Source: Apostichopus japonicus (Eukaryota > Echinodermata > Holothuroidea > Aspidochirotida > Stichopodidae). Taken from it: 64,000 nucleotides of DNA. A program made the position numbers and the translations under genes. Under the pieces are notes generated by a model that worked only from the letters and a program-made list of their open reading frames with translations, ran no database searches and had not been told where the DNA came from. The stretch is taken from the NCBI RefSeq assembly GCF_037975245.1, contig NC_092561.1:15445001-15509000 (forward strand), given 5' to 3'. Below are positions 1-10,406 of this stretch, piece by piece (positions within the stretch are counted from its first letter, which is position 1; each line of letters opens with the position of its first letter).

Positions 1-905
1 GCCTCTTTACAGAGAGTGTCTGAATCGAGTGGAAACCCGCAAGGACGTACACTCGTTATGTGGTCGCACTAAAACGTGTTCTATTCTGCTATTTCAAGTT
101 TTAAGTAAAAACCTATCGGATTGCCAGAGTTTCAGCACCAACCATTAGTATGTAAAGAAATCATGCAGATATTCGCCACAATCGAGCGAAAAAAAAGTAT
201 AAAAAGTAACGGAAGGGTGCAAGAATATCATAGTTTCCAATTCGCCCTCGATGGATATGACCAACAACATGATGTTTTCACGATCTTTTGCAAGATGTTC
301 GTGGATAACTATATTTGAAACTAATGAATGCCTTTCCTTCAAAATAGTCTTTAATTAAAGTTTTATGTACAAATTACGTACTTACAAGCCGAAAGAATCA
401 TTCCAAGTTCTAACGATAGTGTTTAACGGATTTTAACGTGAAGTACAATATGCCCGTAGACAAATACAAGGAAAAGTAGAAAAATAAAAAATAAAATAGA
501 TATTTGAAGTATATTTAATTCTGAACCCATACCAAAAAGTTCGCGAATTTTCAGCGTCATTTTACATTCTAAACTCCATTCGAAAGTAGTACATTCCACA
601 AGATCAAAGAACCCATAGCATGTGGCTGTCCGAAAATAGTGGTCTGCAGACTCGCTGCTATCTCCACCAAAAGATTTAAATTAAACCCGAAGTATAGTTT
701 TCTTCGTATATTTAGATCGCCATCTTGTTGATCACTTATAAACAAACCTCGTTCACGAACATAAAACATTATAACTGCATTATTTTACTCTTATTTTAAA
801 TGTACATGGCGCCCCCTATCCCTCTTCTCTACCCCTTCAGAACAAGTAGTTCCGGTTTACTCTACGAGGACAAAAAACCCACAGACCTTGGCCGTCCGAA
901 AGCAT
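1..905. repeat. Left-flank direct repeat, copy 1
   Basis: This block matches 2421-3308 in the same orientation with scattered substitutions and small indels, by eye roughly 95% identical. The offset is 2,420 bp. It is AT-rich. Short open frames inside it are interrupted differently in the two copies and resemble no protein I know. It could be one member of a tandem satellite with a 2.42-kb period running off the left edge, or one of a pair of long direct repeats around the 1.5 kb between them. I see no clear TG...CA ends or primer-binding site that would make it an LTR. Confidence 0.75.
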
Positions 906-2420
906 ATTATATGATGATTTTGTAATTAAAAGTTCAAAATGTATGTTTGTTTACTTAATATAAATCACAAATTAAATGAACGTTAATGGAAAGAGTTTGA
1001 AGTTTGTTCATGAACCATGAACCGTCAAAAAAGAAACATTTTCAGAGCTAAAGAGCTACCCGGTGACAGAACAGGCAGGGTTGTAGTAGATCTCTGTGTC
1101 TACACACATCTCAATTCTATATTTCATGACATTCTTCTTTTGTTTTGTTCTTGTTTACTGATACCAACATGTAGGAATTACTTAAAACTTTCAAAGATTT
1201 AGAATTGTTGTGTTAGCCAAGCCAAAAATAGAACTGGACAATGACCTGGTACAAAAGCTGCATTTTAAGTGAAGAATTGACTGTCTAGGAAAGCACCATA
1301 TTTCGACAAGTCACCCTGTTTACCACCGTTATCGAAATTTCATGTAACTTGTTCTCGTCTCGTCGAAGTTTATTAATATCAGATTCAATTCTGTATAGAT
1401 GGCCATGTTTCTAATCTTTTAGAATCATCGTTCAATACAACACTCACTCCTATAATGGCTTAGGCCTATTTATTGTGTAGGCCTACTAATGCCTGTGGCT
1501 ACATGGCTTCGGTATAATGGGATGATTTTCTAATTGAAAGACCAGAATGTTTTATGTTATAAATTCATGATAAATGTTAGGCCAATTATGTGGGGAAAAA
1601 TACTTCAGAGCTAAAAATGTAACCGTTGAAAAGAACTAAAGACCGATAACGAGCTTTACATACTACTATCTATCATAGGACGCTGTAGCATCCTTTCACG
1701 TTGACTGCAGATTTGGTGTTTTGGACCTCTTGGTGTTTATGACCCGGTTGATTGGCTTGAGCGTGCGGCAGAATCTTTCTCTCGTTGAAATAACGTGTAA
1801 AAAATTGAAAAGATGTCAAACTTCAAGACTTGTTAGTTGTATATGAAGGATCTTACAAGTGTATGTATACCTCTCTTTAACGTTGATATTATGTTAAAGA
1901 ACATGGAAATATAGTATTATAAGCACATTGCAAATAAACGTGTTTCGGAATTCATTAGGGGTTGCGAAGTGTGAAATTACACTCCGCTTCTATTAGGGGA
2001 AGGGGCGATGTGCCAACGCTTAACAACTTGACCAATACAATCTAATTTACAACCCCCATCCCAATGTTTGATTTCAAGCTCGGTAATAGAGACCCTCAGG
2101 CGGGTGCACTGTGAATTTCCATAAATTATAGAGTCCGGGAGGCTACCACTGAGAATAGCAAGGCCATCTCCCCCCCCCCCTTCCCTCCCCTCCCTCGATG
2201 CGTTCGAAGCCATAACAGGGGGAAAGTATTCACTAAAAATGACAACTCTTTCCCTTTCATCCCCTAAGGGAAGACCAGGGGAGACAAGTTTCAGGTCAAA
2301 TATCAATTATCTATCGAATATCTATATATTGGTAATAGGTGTGGGGTGGGGTGAGGGGTATCGATATATCACTAAAAAATGACATCTCTTTCCCCTTAGG
2401 GGAAAAAAGACTACCAGGTA
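906..2420. other. Unclassified DNA between the direct repeats
   Basis: No gene is recognised here. Visible features are an 11-base C run at 2170-2180 inside a pyrimidine-rich stretch, and a short direct repeat: 2231-2283 and 2371-2419 both contain CACTAAAAA, then TGACA and CTCTTTCCC, and both run into a CCCTWAGGGRA-like motif. The longest open frame (1977-2306, minus strand, 109 codons) reads through the C run and looks fortuitous. Confidence 0.5.
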
Positions 2421-3308
2421 GCCTCTTTACAGAGAGTGTCTGAATCGAGTGGAAACCCGCAAAGACGTATACTCGTATGAGGTCGCACTAAAACGTGTTC
2501 TGTTCTGCTATTTCAAGTTTTAAGTAAAAACCTATCGGATTGCCAGAGTTTGAGCACCAGCCATTAGTATGTAAAGAAATCATGCAGATATTCGCCACAA
2601 TCGAGCGAAAAAAAGTATAAAAAGTAACCGAAGGGTGCAAGAATATCATAGTTTCCAATTCGCCCTCGATGGATACGACCAACAACAGTTTTCACGATCT
2701 TTTGCAAGATGTTCGTGGATAACTATCTTTGAAACTAATGAATGCCTTTCCTTCAAAATAGCCTTAAATTAAAGTTTTATGTAAAAATTACGTATAACAA
2801 GCCGAAAGAATCATTCCAAGTACTAACGATAGTGTTTAACGGATTTTAACGTGAAGTGTAATAAGCCCGTAGACAAATACAAGGAAAAGTAGACAAAAAT
2901 GAAAAAATTAGATATTTGAAGTATGTTTAATTCTGAACCCATACCCAAAAGTTCGCGAGTTTTCAGCGTCATTTTACATTCTAAATTCCATTCGAAAGTA
3001 GTACATTCCACAAGGACAAAGAACCCATAGCATGTGGCTGTCCGAAAATAGCAGACTCGCTGCTATCTCCACCAAAGATTTAAATTAAACCCAGAGTTTA
3101 GTTTTCTTCGTATATTAAGCTCGCCATCTTGTTGATCAATTGTAAACAAACCTCGTTCACGAACATAAAACATTATTACTGCATTATTTTACTCTTATTT
3201 TAAATGTACATAGCGCCCCTTATTTCCTCTTCTCTATACCTTCAGAACAAGTAGTTCCGGTTTGCTCTACAAGGACAAAAAACCCACAGGACTTGGCCGA
3301 ACGAAAGT
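2421..3308. repeat. Left-flank direct repeat, copy 2
   Basis: Second copy of 1-905. The match fades near 3300, just before the histone array. At its end a segment of about 40 bp is locally duplicated: 3250-3286 and 3307-3341 both run AGTAGTTCC, then a GTTT-containing stretch, then AAGGACAAAAAACCC. Copy 1 has this segment only once. The second duplicate runs directly into the H2A fragment at 3350. Confidence 0.75.
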
Positions 3309-3349
3309 AGTTCCCCGTTTACACGTAAGGACAAAAAACCCGTGCAGTT

Positions 3350-3698
3350 GGCAAAGGCCAAGAGTCGATCTGCAAGAGCAGGGCTTCAATTCCCAGTAGG
3401 TCGTGTACACAGGTTCCTGCGAAGAGGAAATTACGCCCAGAGGATCGGCGCTGGCGCACCCGTCTACCTGGCTGCCGTACTAGAGTACCTCGCCGCCGAG
3501 ATCTTGGAATTGGCCGGTAACGCTGCACGTGACAACAAGAAGACCAGGATCATCCCCCGTCATCTCCAACTCGCCATCCGAAACGACGAGGAGTTGAACA
3601 AACTCTTGAGCGGAGTCACCATCGCCCAGGGAGGTGTTCTTCCAAACATCCAGGCTGTCCTTCTACCCAAGAAGACATCCGGAGGCAAGAAGGCTTAA
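3350..3698 (+). pseudogene. H2A: Histone H2A, 5'-truncated at the left array border
   Basis: The frame matches the full H2A from the last base of codon 11 to the stop codon. The first ten codons, the 5' UTR and the promoter are replaced by left-flank DNA. No ATG lies in frame near the junction; only a GTG at 3342 could open it. The histone fold, acidic patch and 3' stem-loop (3737-3752) are intact. From codon 12 on the protein equals the other copies, so the truncation is either recent or kept homogenised. Without promoter and start codon it is probably not expressed as a normal H2A. Confidence 0.9.
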
Positions 3699-3952
3699 AG
3701 GGGAGGTTGCATTGCAATCGCCCATCGATTACCAACGGCTCTTTTAAGGGCCATCAAATCACCCAGAAAGATATACTCATTCCTCTCCTCAAACATGCTT
3801 GCGTCAGTGTCTTATTTCTCCTTTTAAGTTAGATGTATCAGCTAGCTGCAACCCCAATAATCGTGGGGCTTCGGACCCTCAGCCAAAAACCAAAGGTCAG
3901 AAACCCCAAGATTTGATTGAAAACTCCTGCTGGACAGAAAACTAACATCCCA

Positions 3953-3980
3953 TAAAAAAAAAAAAAAAATAAAGAAAATA
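3953..3980 (+). promoter_or_regulatory. Poly(A) tract with AATAAA downstream of H2A
   Basis: A run of 16 A (15 in the unit starting at 49496) is followed directly by TAAAG, giving AATAAA about 215 nt past the H2A stem-loop. It is present in every unit. It could act as a back-up polyadenylation signal for read-through H2A transcripts, or be the scar of an old retroposed sequence. Nothing in the sequence decides between these. Confidence 0.35.
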
Positions 3981-4078
3981 TATATAATGTATGTAGGGAA
4001 CTTTTCACATGATTTTGGCCGCAGGTTTTATGAATTAAGTATTTAGCAAGAGATCTTGGATTAGGGGATAAAGGGAAC

Positions 4079-4098
4079 TTTATTATTATTATTATTAT
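4079..4098. repeat. (TTA)n microsatellite
   Basis: A short pure trinucleotide run in the H2A-H3 spacer, repeated in every unit. The spacer between 3753 and 4796 otherwise contains the poly(A)/AATAAA tract, one arm of the inverted spacer repeat, (TG)14 and (AAT)n. The small open frames at 4095-4358 (-) and 4144-4341 (+) resemble no family I recognise. Confidence 0.8.
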
Positions 4099-4290
4099 GA
4101 ATAATTTTTGTAACTTTTTGGGTTTGAAATAAAAATAGATATTGTGTTTGGCTGCTTCAATGAGCTTACTGGTAGCAATGCATCTGGGGGTGTTAAGTCA
4201 GATCCTAAGGGCTTTGTTATTAATAGTCTTAGAAATTTGAAACTTGTAACAACTAACGAGGCATATACTACCGCAAGTATTAATCGTTTC

Positions 4291-4455
4291 GCACCTTTCA
4301 ATGTTATTAAGTCTGGAAATTTTTGTCGGTGTGTTACGTAATCAATTCGCAAAGCCAAGCCGAGGGAACGAGCATCAGCTCAAATTTTCCCCCGATCTAC
4401 TGCGAGAGCCTATTGAAATGCCCGAGGCAGGTAAACTGTTATGGCAGTGGTATTA
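4291..4455 (+). repeat. Inverted spacer element, left arm
   Basis: The reverse complement of 7056-7232 aligns along this segment. Shared blocks in order are GCACCTTTC, TTA-TTA-GTCTGGAA (with small gaps), GTGTTACGTAATC, AAGGGAACGAGC (GAGGGAACGAGC here), GATCTACYGCG, ATGCCCGAGGCA, AAACTGTT and GGCAGTGGTA. Identity is perhaps 70%, so the pair is much older than the array units. The equivalent left arm lies 147-311 bp into each spacer frame that begins at 9915, 15687, 21459, 27232, 33004, 38776, 44549 and 50321. It is probably a fragment of a dispersed element; I do not recognise the family. Confidence 0.6.
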
Positions 4456-4603
4456 AATTTAAGATCCGTGCTTTGAACGATAGAGATATTACTACGTTTT
4501 TAAGATTTACTTCTCTTGTATTGGAGATCGTTAACATACACGCTGATGTGTGTCAACCCATGTTAACACGCTTATAATACAAAGGCGATTAGGATAGAGG
4601 ATC

Positions 4604-4607
<4 letters not shown>

Positions 4608-4635
<28 letters not shown>
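4608..4635. repeat. (TG)14 microsatellite
   Basis: A pure dinucleotide run in the H2A-H3 spacer, repeated in every unit. It seems to have the same length in the copies I compared, which is notable for such a mutable tract and fits very recent amplification. Confidence 0.9.
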
Positions 4636-4737
4636 GATTAGGGGTTATGATTATGAGTTAGGGATAAGCTCACTTTGATTATTTATTAGTGAATTGCATC
4701 ATGCACGAAGGGAATCACCAACCACCCAGCATAGAAG

Positions 4738-4793
4738 TAATAATAACAATAATAATGATAATCATTTAAAAAATAATAATAATAATAATAATG
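4738..4793. repeat. (AAT)n microsatellite, interrupted
   Basis: An imperfect TAA/AAT run followed by a clean (AAT)n run, immediately beyond the 3' end region of the minus-strand H3 gene. Present in all units. Confidence 0.85.
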
Positions 4794-4796
4794 AGA

Positions 4797-4835
4797 CGAC
4801 AAGTTGCATGTTCGGAGGGAGAGAAAAATCTGCTC
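4797..4835 (-). promoter_or_regulatory. Conserved motif downstream of the H3 stem-loop
   Basis: Read in the H3 sense, this contains CTCTCCCTC, two bases, AACATGCA and then TTGTCG. Corresponding motifs follow H2A (9547-9575), H4 (6454-6490) and H2B (8242-8278), in each case about 25-60 nt past the stem-loop. The surrounding spacers are unrelated, so this is conservation against a diverged background. It lies beyond the usual U7 snRNA-binding element and may add to 3'-end formation or termination; that role is inference. Confidence 0.55.
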
Positions 4836-4852
4836 TAACTGGTAGATATGAT

Positions 4853-4868
4853 GGCCCTTAAAAGAGCC
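4853..4868 (-). terminator. Histone 3' stem-loop of H3
   Basis: Read on the minus strand it is GGCTCTTTTAAGGGCC: a 6-bp stem with one G-U pair and a 4-nt UUUA loop. It is flanked by AAC upstream and ATC downstream, and begins 37 nt after the H3 stop codon. This is the binding site of stem-loop-binding protein for non-polyadenylated histone mRNA 3' ends. Confidence 0.93.
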
Positions 4869-4904
4869 GTTGGTTTTCGAGAATCCGTCGGAGACAGATA
4901 CGAT

Positions 4905-6375
<1,471 letters not shown>

Positions 6376-6414
6376 ATGCATCTTTCCTGTCACGAAGACG
6401 AATCGAAATCCAAC

Positions 6415-6430
6415 GGCTCTTTTAAGGGCC
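6415..6430 (+). terminator. Histone 3' stem-loop of H4
   Basis: Same 16-nt stem-loop as the other three genes, flanked by AAC and ATC. A purine-rich CCCAGAGAGAG follows about 10 nt later, a candidate U7 snRNA-binding downstream element. The shared downstream motif (CTCTCCCTC, then AACATGCA, then TTCGTCG) lies at 6454-6490. Confidence 0.93.
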
Positions 6431-6634
6431 ATCAAATATCCCCAGAGAGAGTTACTCATTCCTCTCCCTCGAAACATGCAATTCGTCGTCTTAATTCTTT
6501 TCTTTGTGTGAGTGAATGTATGTGTGTGTGTATGTATACGCCAGCATCGGGCAAAATAAGTTATATGCATAGGCAATTTTGCTAGAAATTTCAAAACACC
6601 GTAATTGAAATCCACCCCCTCCCTCAAGTGAAGT

Positions 6635-6644
6635 CCCCCCCCCC
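6635..6644. repeat. Variable-length C tract in the H4-H2B spacer
   Basis: Ten C here and 11 or 12 in the other units. It is the main source of the 1-2 bp differences in unit length. The spacer around it (6491-7055) shows no gene. It also contains a CTCAAGTGAAGTC 13-mer at about 6622 and 6812 and a C-rich stretch at 6929-6954. Confidence 0.85.
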
Positions 6645-7055
6645 TTTAGTAATCCCTACCTAATTGGCTCTCCAGTTCCGACCTCCTGTTTATTTATATA
6701 GACAACTTTCCCTAGAAAAAAAAAAACAAGTGTCTATTCTACAAAACTTCAATATTATCCCCGTAGGACCTCTTGCGAAGGTCGAGCAGGGGTAAACTCC
6801 TTTTATTTATACTCAAGTGAAGTCGGTTATTATACGTAATAAAATTCTGCAACAACCCCCAGTTCACCAATACAGCAAACCAGTGAAGTTCTAAGACATA
6901 CGACCCAACAAGCAAGACAATACGAACTTCCCCCACCCCTCCACCCCCCTCCCGAATCGCTACTTGTCCATTGAACACAATGCATGCACGACTGTACCGT
7001 TACACGATTAGTCCCAAATGTGAGACAACATATCATTTGAAAATGCGCCCTTTTT

Positions 7056-7232
7056 TACCACTGCCAGAACAGTTTCCCTTGCCTCGGGCATTTTATTTGG
7101 CTCACGCGGTAGATCACTGGTAATGTGAGCCGAGGAAGTTACTTTTCCAAGCTCGTTCCCTTCGCTAGGCTTGGCGAGTCGATTACGTAACACGCATGCT
7201 ATTGTTCCAGACTAATTAGCTAGAAAGGTGCA
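7056..7232 (-). repeat. Inverted spacer element, right arm
   Basis: Degenerate inverted copy of 4291-4455. Together the arms bracket the H3-H4 pair at a separation of about 2.6 kb. Equivalent right arms lie at about 12828-13004, 18600-18776, 24373-24549, 30145-30321, 35917-36093, 41690-41866, 47463-47639 and 53234-53410. The arm ends about 190 bp before the retrotransposon remnant begins. Confidence 0.6.
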
Positions 7233-7422
7233 GAAGTTGACAGTGGCGAAAAATGAACGTCAGTCTTACTAAAGAGCGGATTTTCATATGTGGCTATGTC
7301 GCGATCATCGCAAGTGAAACTATTGAGTGTTTGTGTGTGGTGGGGGAGGACCTAGAGGTTATTTATCGTTATTGTTGGATTTATTATGGATTATTATGGA
7401 TTCTAATACCTGCCTGTCTTGT

Positions 7423-8146
7423 CTCCTTACACCGTACAAACCTAGCAGAACCCTACGGTCATCATCGCAGGAATTGCTCAAGGAGAAGAGAACAAGATGC
7501 AAGACCGGCGACAGAGCCTTCTCAGTCAGCGCTCCCAGAATGCCTATACCGAACTCTGTGAGTGTATGCATTTCTCTTACCACTTTTAAAAACTGCTTTG
7601 AAAGCATATTATGTTCGACTCGCTTTTACTGTGTGATTGACTGTGTTTTAACTGTCATTGTGCATAGATACTACGTTTGGAACTAGTTACTTAATTCTGA
7701 ACATTTGATTTTTTTAAATATTTATCTTTCATTTATTTAGTACGTTTAGACTCTATTTTGTATCGTTTAGTATTGGGTATTTGATCTGTTTTAGGATTTT
7801 GTAATAATTCTCATACTGTAATGTTTTTTTTTTTTTGTAATTTAAAAATTTTCATTTATTTACTACGTTTAGGGCTCTATTTTGTATCGTTTAGTATTTA
7901 GGCTTTTACAATAATTCTCTTACTGTACTATAGTTCCTCATACTTATATATATTTAAACCTGGACTATGATTGAATCTATTTACATGCTTCTGAAATTGT
8001 TTTGGAGTATATGCGTTTTAGTATCGTTTAGTACGGGTGTGTTTTTTTTATATTGTTGCCTTTGGCTTTTACTTTTTTTCTCTTTTTTTTGCGCAGCTTT
8101 GCTGATTATGCGCTATATAAATATCACTTATTAATATTATTATTAT
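7423..8146 (+). mobile_element. 5'-truncated L2/CR1-like LINE 3' end, unit 0
   Basis: The first 180 bp encode LLTPYKPSRTLRSS, then KTGDRAFSVSAPR, NSV and LTTFKNCF. This matches the pattern at the extreme C-terminus of L2/CR1-clade reverse transcriptases as I know it: LLxPYxPxRxLRSS, then TxxGDRAFSxxAPRLWNSLP, then a TFKxxLK-like segment. The RLWNSLP part is degraded here (RMPIPNSV). An AT-rich 3' UTR follows, with an internal duplication (7731-7822 and 7853-7928, both built on TACGTTTAG...CTCTATTTTGTATCGTTTAGTATT). The end is GCGCTATATAAATATCA plus a TTA-type tail at 8130-8146, the common tail style of L2-like LINEs and their SINEs. The 5' boundary is approximate. The element is dead and is shared by all nine units. 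Confidence 0.78.
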
Positions 8147-8241
8147 CGATAAATGGGCCCCAGAACGTGATCAACTACACGGTCAATGGCTTGAGAGTAA
8201 CAGGTACATATGATACAATGTAAGATTACTTAAAATAAGAG

Positions 8242-8278
8242 ACAACGAAACTGCATGTTTGAGGAGGGGGAGATAAGT
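8242..8278 (-). promoter_or_regulatory. Conserved motif downstream of the H2B stem-loop
   Basis: Read in the H2B sense: CTCCCCCTCCTC, then AAACATGCA, then GTTTCG. It is the counterpart of the motifs after H3, H4 and H2A and begins 24 nt past the stem-loop. Confidence 0.55.
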
Positions 8279-8301
8279 CTGCCGTTTCTGGAATATAGGA
8301 T

Positions 8302-8317
8302 GGCCCTTAAAAGAGCC
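8302..8317 (-). terminator. Histone 3' stem-loop of H2B
   Basis: The standard 16-nt stem-loop on the minus strand, beginning 36 nt after the stop. In the sense direction CCAGAAACGG follows within 15 nt, a plausible U7-type purine element. Confidence 0.93.
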
Positions 8318-8352
8318 GTTGGATGTCGAGCCTTCTACACGAGAAGAACAAT

Positions 8353-8724
8353 CTACTTGGAGGTGGTGTACTTGGTGACAGCCTTGGTACCCTCTGAGAC
8401 GGCATGCTTGGCGAGCTCACCAGGCAGCAACAGTCTGACGGCGGTCTGGACCTCCCGACTGGTGATGGTGGACTTCCTGTTGTAGTGGGCCAAACGGGAA
8501 GCTTCGGCGGCGATACGCTCGAAGATGTCGTTCACGAAGCTGTTCATGATAGACATAGCACGGCTAGAGATACCGGTGTCTGGGTGGACCTGCTTCATGA
8601 CTTTGTAGATGTAGATACTGTAAGTCTCACGCCTGGTCCTTCGCCTCTTCTTGTCTCCTGGGTTGCGAGGTGCCTTGGACTTGGCGGCCTTCTTTGCTCC
8701 CTTTCCTGCAGCTTTTGGTGCCAT
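8353..8724 (-). CDS. H2B: Histone H2B, array unit 0
   Basis: Core histone of 123 codons that dimerises with H2A. A Lys/Ala-rich tail ([17 protein letters not shown]) leads into the basic [16 protein letters not shown] segment and the histone fold (about residues 34-100). The C-terminal helix ends AVTKYTTSK and carries the conserved ubiquitination lysine (vertebrate K120). The TTSK ending is the form I know from sea urchins and sea stars, against TSSK in many other animals. The THR/ARG substitutions in [11 protein letters not shown] are unusual. The gene is intronless and divergent from the next H2A. On the minus strand CATAAATA (8800-8807) lies about 30 nt before an ACTCATTCATTC start-like site, a good match to the PyCATTC cap motif of sea urchin histone genes. 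Confidence 0.98.
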   Translation of the reverse strand: MAPKAAGKGAKKAAKSKAPRNPGDKKRRRTRRETYSIYIYKVMKQVHPDTGISSRAMSIMNSFVNDIFERIAAEASRLAHYNRKSTITSREVQTAVRLLLPGELAKHAVSEGTKAVTKYTTSK

Positions 8725-9088
8725 TTTGGACGTGAAGTTTTCGTTGCGATACGGTAAGTAAAGCGATGAATGAATGAGTGTCCTCCACGCTGCGAAATGT
8801 ATTTATGACAGATTTGATATCACTTCAGCGAAGCAGAAAAACTTCCCATATTGACAAAGCACGTGCTATGCATTGCACAGCACACACGAGCTGGCCAATC
8901 ACAATGCGGAAGCTTTTCTTAATTCTTTCACGCATTGTACGATCAGGGCAAAGGGTGGCATAGAATCCCCTCATAAGGGCACTGTGCTGTAGCTTTAGAG
9001 TCCGGACTACTTGAATGAGAGCTTTCCGGCAGGCAAATCATTTCTTTGATTCGTTTCAAGTCGAAAACATACCCAAATTTACTTCATC
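8725..9088. promoter_or_regulatory. Divergent H2B/H2A promoter region
   Basis: This 364-bp intergenic region serves both genes. H2B side: CATAAATA at 8800-8807 (minus). Middle: an E-box palindrome GCACGTGC at 8859-8866 and GGCCAATC with CCAAT at 8895-8899 (plus). H2A side: only a weak TATA-like CTCATAAGG near 8970-8979. I find no ATGCAAAT octamer. Equivalent regions lie at 14497-14860, 20269-20632, 26042-26405, 31814-32177, 37586-37949, 43359-43722, 49132-49495 and 54903-55266. Confidence 0.7.
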
Positions 9089-9469
9089 ATGACTGGCAGG
9101 GGCAAAGGTGGTAAGGCCAGGGCAAAGGCCAAGAGTCGATCTGCAAGAGCAGGGCTTCAATTCCCAGTAGGTCGTGTACACAGGTTCCTGCGAAGAGGAA
9201 ATTACGCCCAGAGGATCGGCGCTGGCGCACCCGTCTACCTGGCTGCCGTACTAGAGTACCTCGCCGCCGAGATCTTGGAATTGGCCGGTAACGCTGCACG
9301 TGACAACAAGAAGACCAGGATCATCCCCCGTCATCTCCAACTCGCCATCCGAAACGACGAGGAGTTGAACAAACTCTTGAGCGGAGTCACCATCGCCCAG
9401 GGAGGTGTTCTTCCAAACATCCAGGCTGTCCTTCTACCCAAGAAGACATCCGGAGGCAAGAAGGCTTAA
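9089..9469 (+). CDS. H2A: Histone H2A, unit 1 (first complete copy)
   Basis: Canonical core histone of 126 codons that dimerises with H2B. After the initiator Met the tail reads [17 protein letters not shown], with Thr where most animals have Ser. The fold has [20 protein letters not shown]. The acidic-patch residues E56, E61, E64 and the D90-E91-E92 cluster are all present (NDEELNKLL). The C-terminus [10 protein letters not shown] contains the K118/K119 ubiquitination pair. There is no SQ(E/D) motif, so it is not H2A.X, and no H2A.Z signature. Intronless. Start fixed by the invariant GRGKGGK N-terminus. Confidence 0.98.
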   Translation: MTGRGKGGKARAKAKSRSARAGLQFPVGRVHRFLRRGNYAQRIGAGAPVYLAAVLEYLAAEILELAGNAARDNKKTRIIPRHLQLAIRNDEELNKLLSGVTIAQGGVLPNIQAVLLPKKTSGGKKA

Positions 9470-9507
9470 AGGGGAGGTTGCATTGCAATCGCCCATCGAT
9501 TACCAAC

Positions 9508-9523
9508 GGCTCTTTTAAGGGCC
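9508..9523 (+). terminator. Histone 3' stem-loop of H2A
   Basis: The same 16-nt stem-loop in the AAC...ATC context, beginning 39 nt past the stop codon. CCCAGAAAGATA follows 10 nt later and closely resembles the CAAGAAAGA U7-binding element known from sea urchin histone genes. Confidence 0.95.
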
Positions 9524-9546
9524 ATCAAATCACCCAGAAAGATATA

Positions 9547-9575
9547 CTCATTCCTCTCCTCAAACATGCTTGCGT
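9547..9575 (+). promoter_or_regulatory. Conserved motif downstream of the H2A stem-loop
   Basis: ACTCATTCCTCTCC, then TCAAACATGC, then TTGCGTC. The first part matches the H4 counterpart (6454-6490) almost exactly, although the spacers further on are unrelated. Confidence 0.55.
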
Positions 9576-10374
9576 CAGTGTCTTATTTCTCCTTTTAAGT
9601 TAGATGTATCAGCTAGCTGCAACCCCAATAATCGTGGGGCTTCGGACCCTCAGCCAAAAACCAAAGGTCAGAAACCCCAAGATTTGATTGAAAACTCCTG
9701 CTGGACAGAAAACTAACATCCCATAAAAAAAAAAAAAAAATAAAGAAAATATATATAATGTATGTAGGGAACTTTTCACATGATTTTGGCCGCAGGTTTT
9801 ATGAATTAAGTATTTAGCAAGAGATCTTGGATTAGGGGATAAAGGGAACTTTATTATTATTATTATTATGAATAATTTTTGTAACTTTTTGGGTTTGAAA
9901 TAAAAATAGATATTGTGTTTGGCTGCTTCAATGAGCTTACTGGTAGCAATGCATCTGGGGGTGTTAAGTCAGATCCTAAGGGCTTTGTTATTAATAGTCT
10001 TAGAAATTTGAAACTTGTAACAACTAACGAGGCATATACTACCGCAAGTATTAATCGTTTCGCACCTTTCAATGTTATTAAGTCTGGAAATTTTTGTCGG
10101 TGTGTTACGTAATCAATTCGCAAAGCCAAGCCGAGGGAACGAGCATCAGCTCAAATTTTCCCCCGATCTACTGCGAGAGCCTATTGAAATGCCCGAGGCA
10201 GGTAAACTGTTATGGCAGTGGTATTAAATTTAAGATCCGTGCTTTGAACGATAGAGATATTACTACGTTTTTAAGATTTACTTCTCTTGTATTGGAGATC
10301 GTTAACATACACGCTGATGTGTGTCAACCCATGTTAACACGCTTATAATACAAAGGCGATTAGGATAGAGGATC

Positions 10375-10406
<32 letters not shown>

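Noticed and set aside
1-3349. Left flank as an LTR retrotransposon
   Set aside because: Direct repeats 2.42 kb apart suggested LTRs, but I find no TG...CA ends, primer-binding site, polypurine tract or coding remnants in the 1.5 kb between them.
4095-4358. The 87-codon (-) and 65-codon (+) frames in the H2A-H3 spacer as a possible H1 or transposase fragment
   Set aside because: Composition is neither Lys/Ala-rich as in H1, nor do I see any transposase motif. Kept only as part of the spacer description.
7253-7561. A 102-codon plus-strand frame overlapping the LINE remnant
   Set aside because: The reverse-transcriptase-like pattern is in the frame of 7327-7686. This overlapping frame is out of phase and chance.
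8404-8757. A 117-codon plus-strand frame over H2B
   Set aside because: Antisense shadow of H2B, with no independent start context or similarity.
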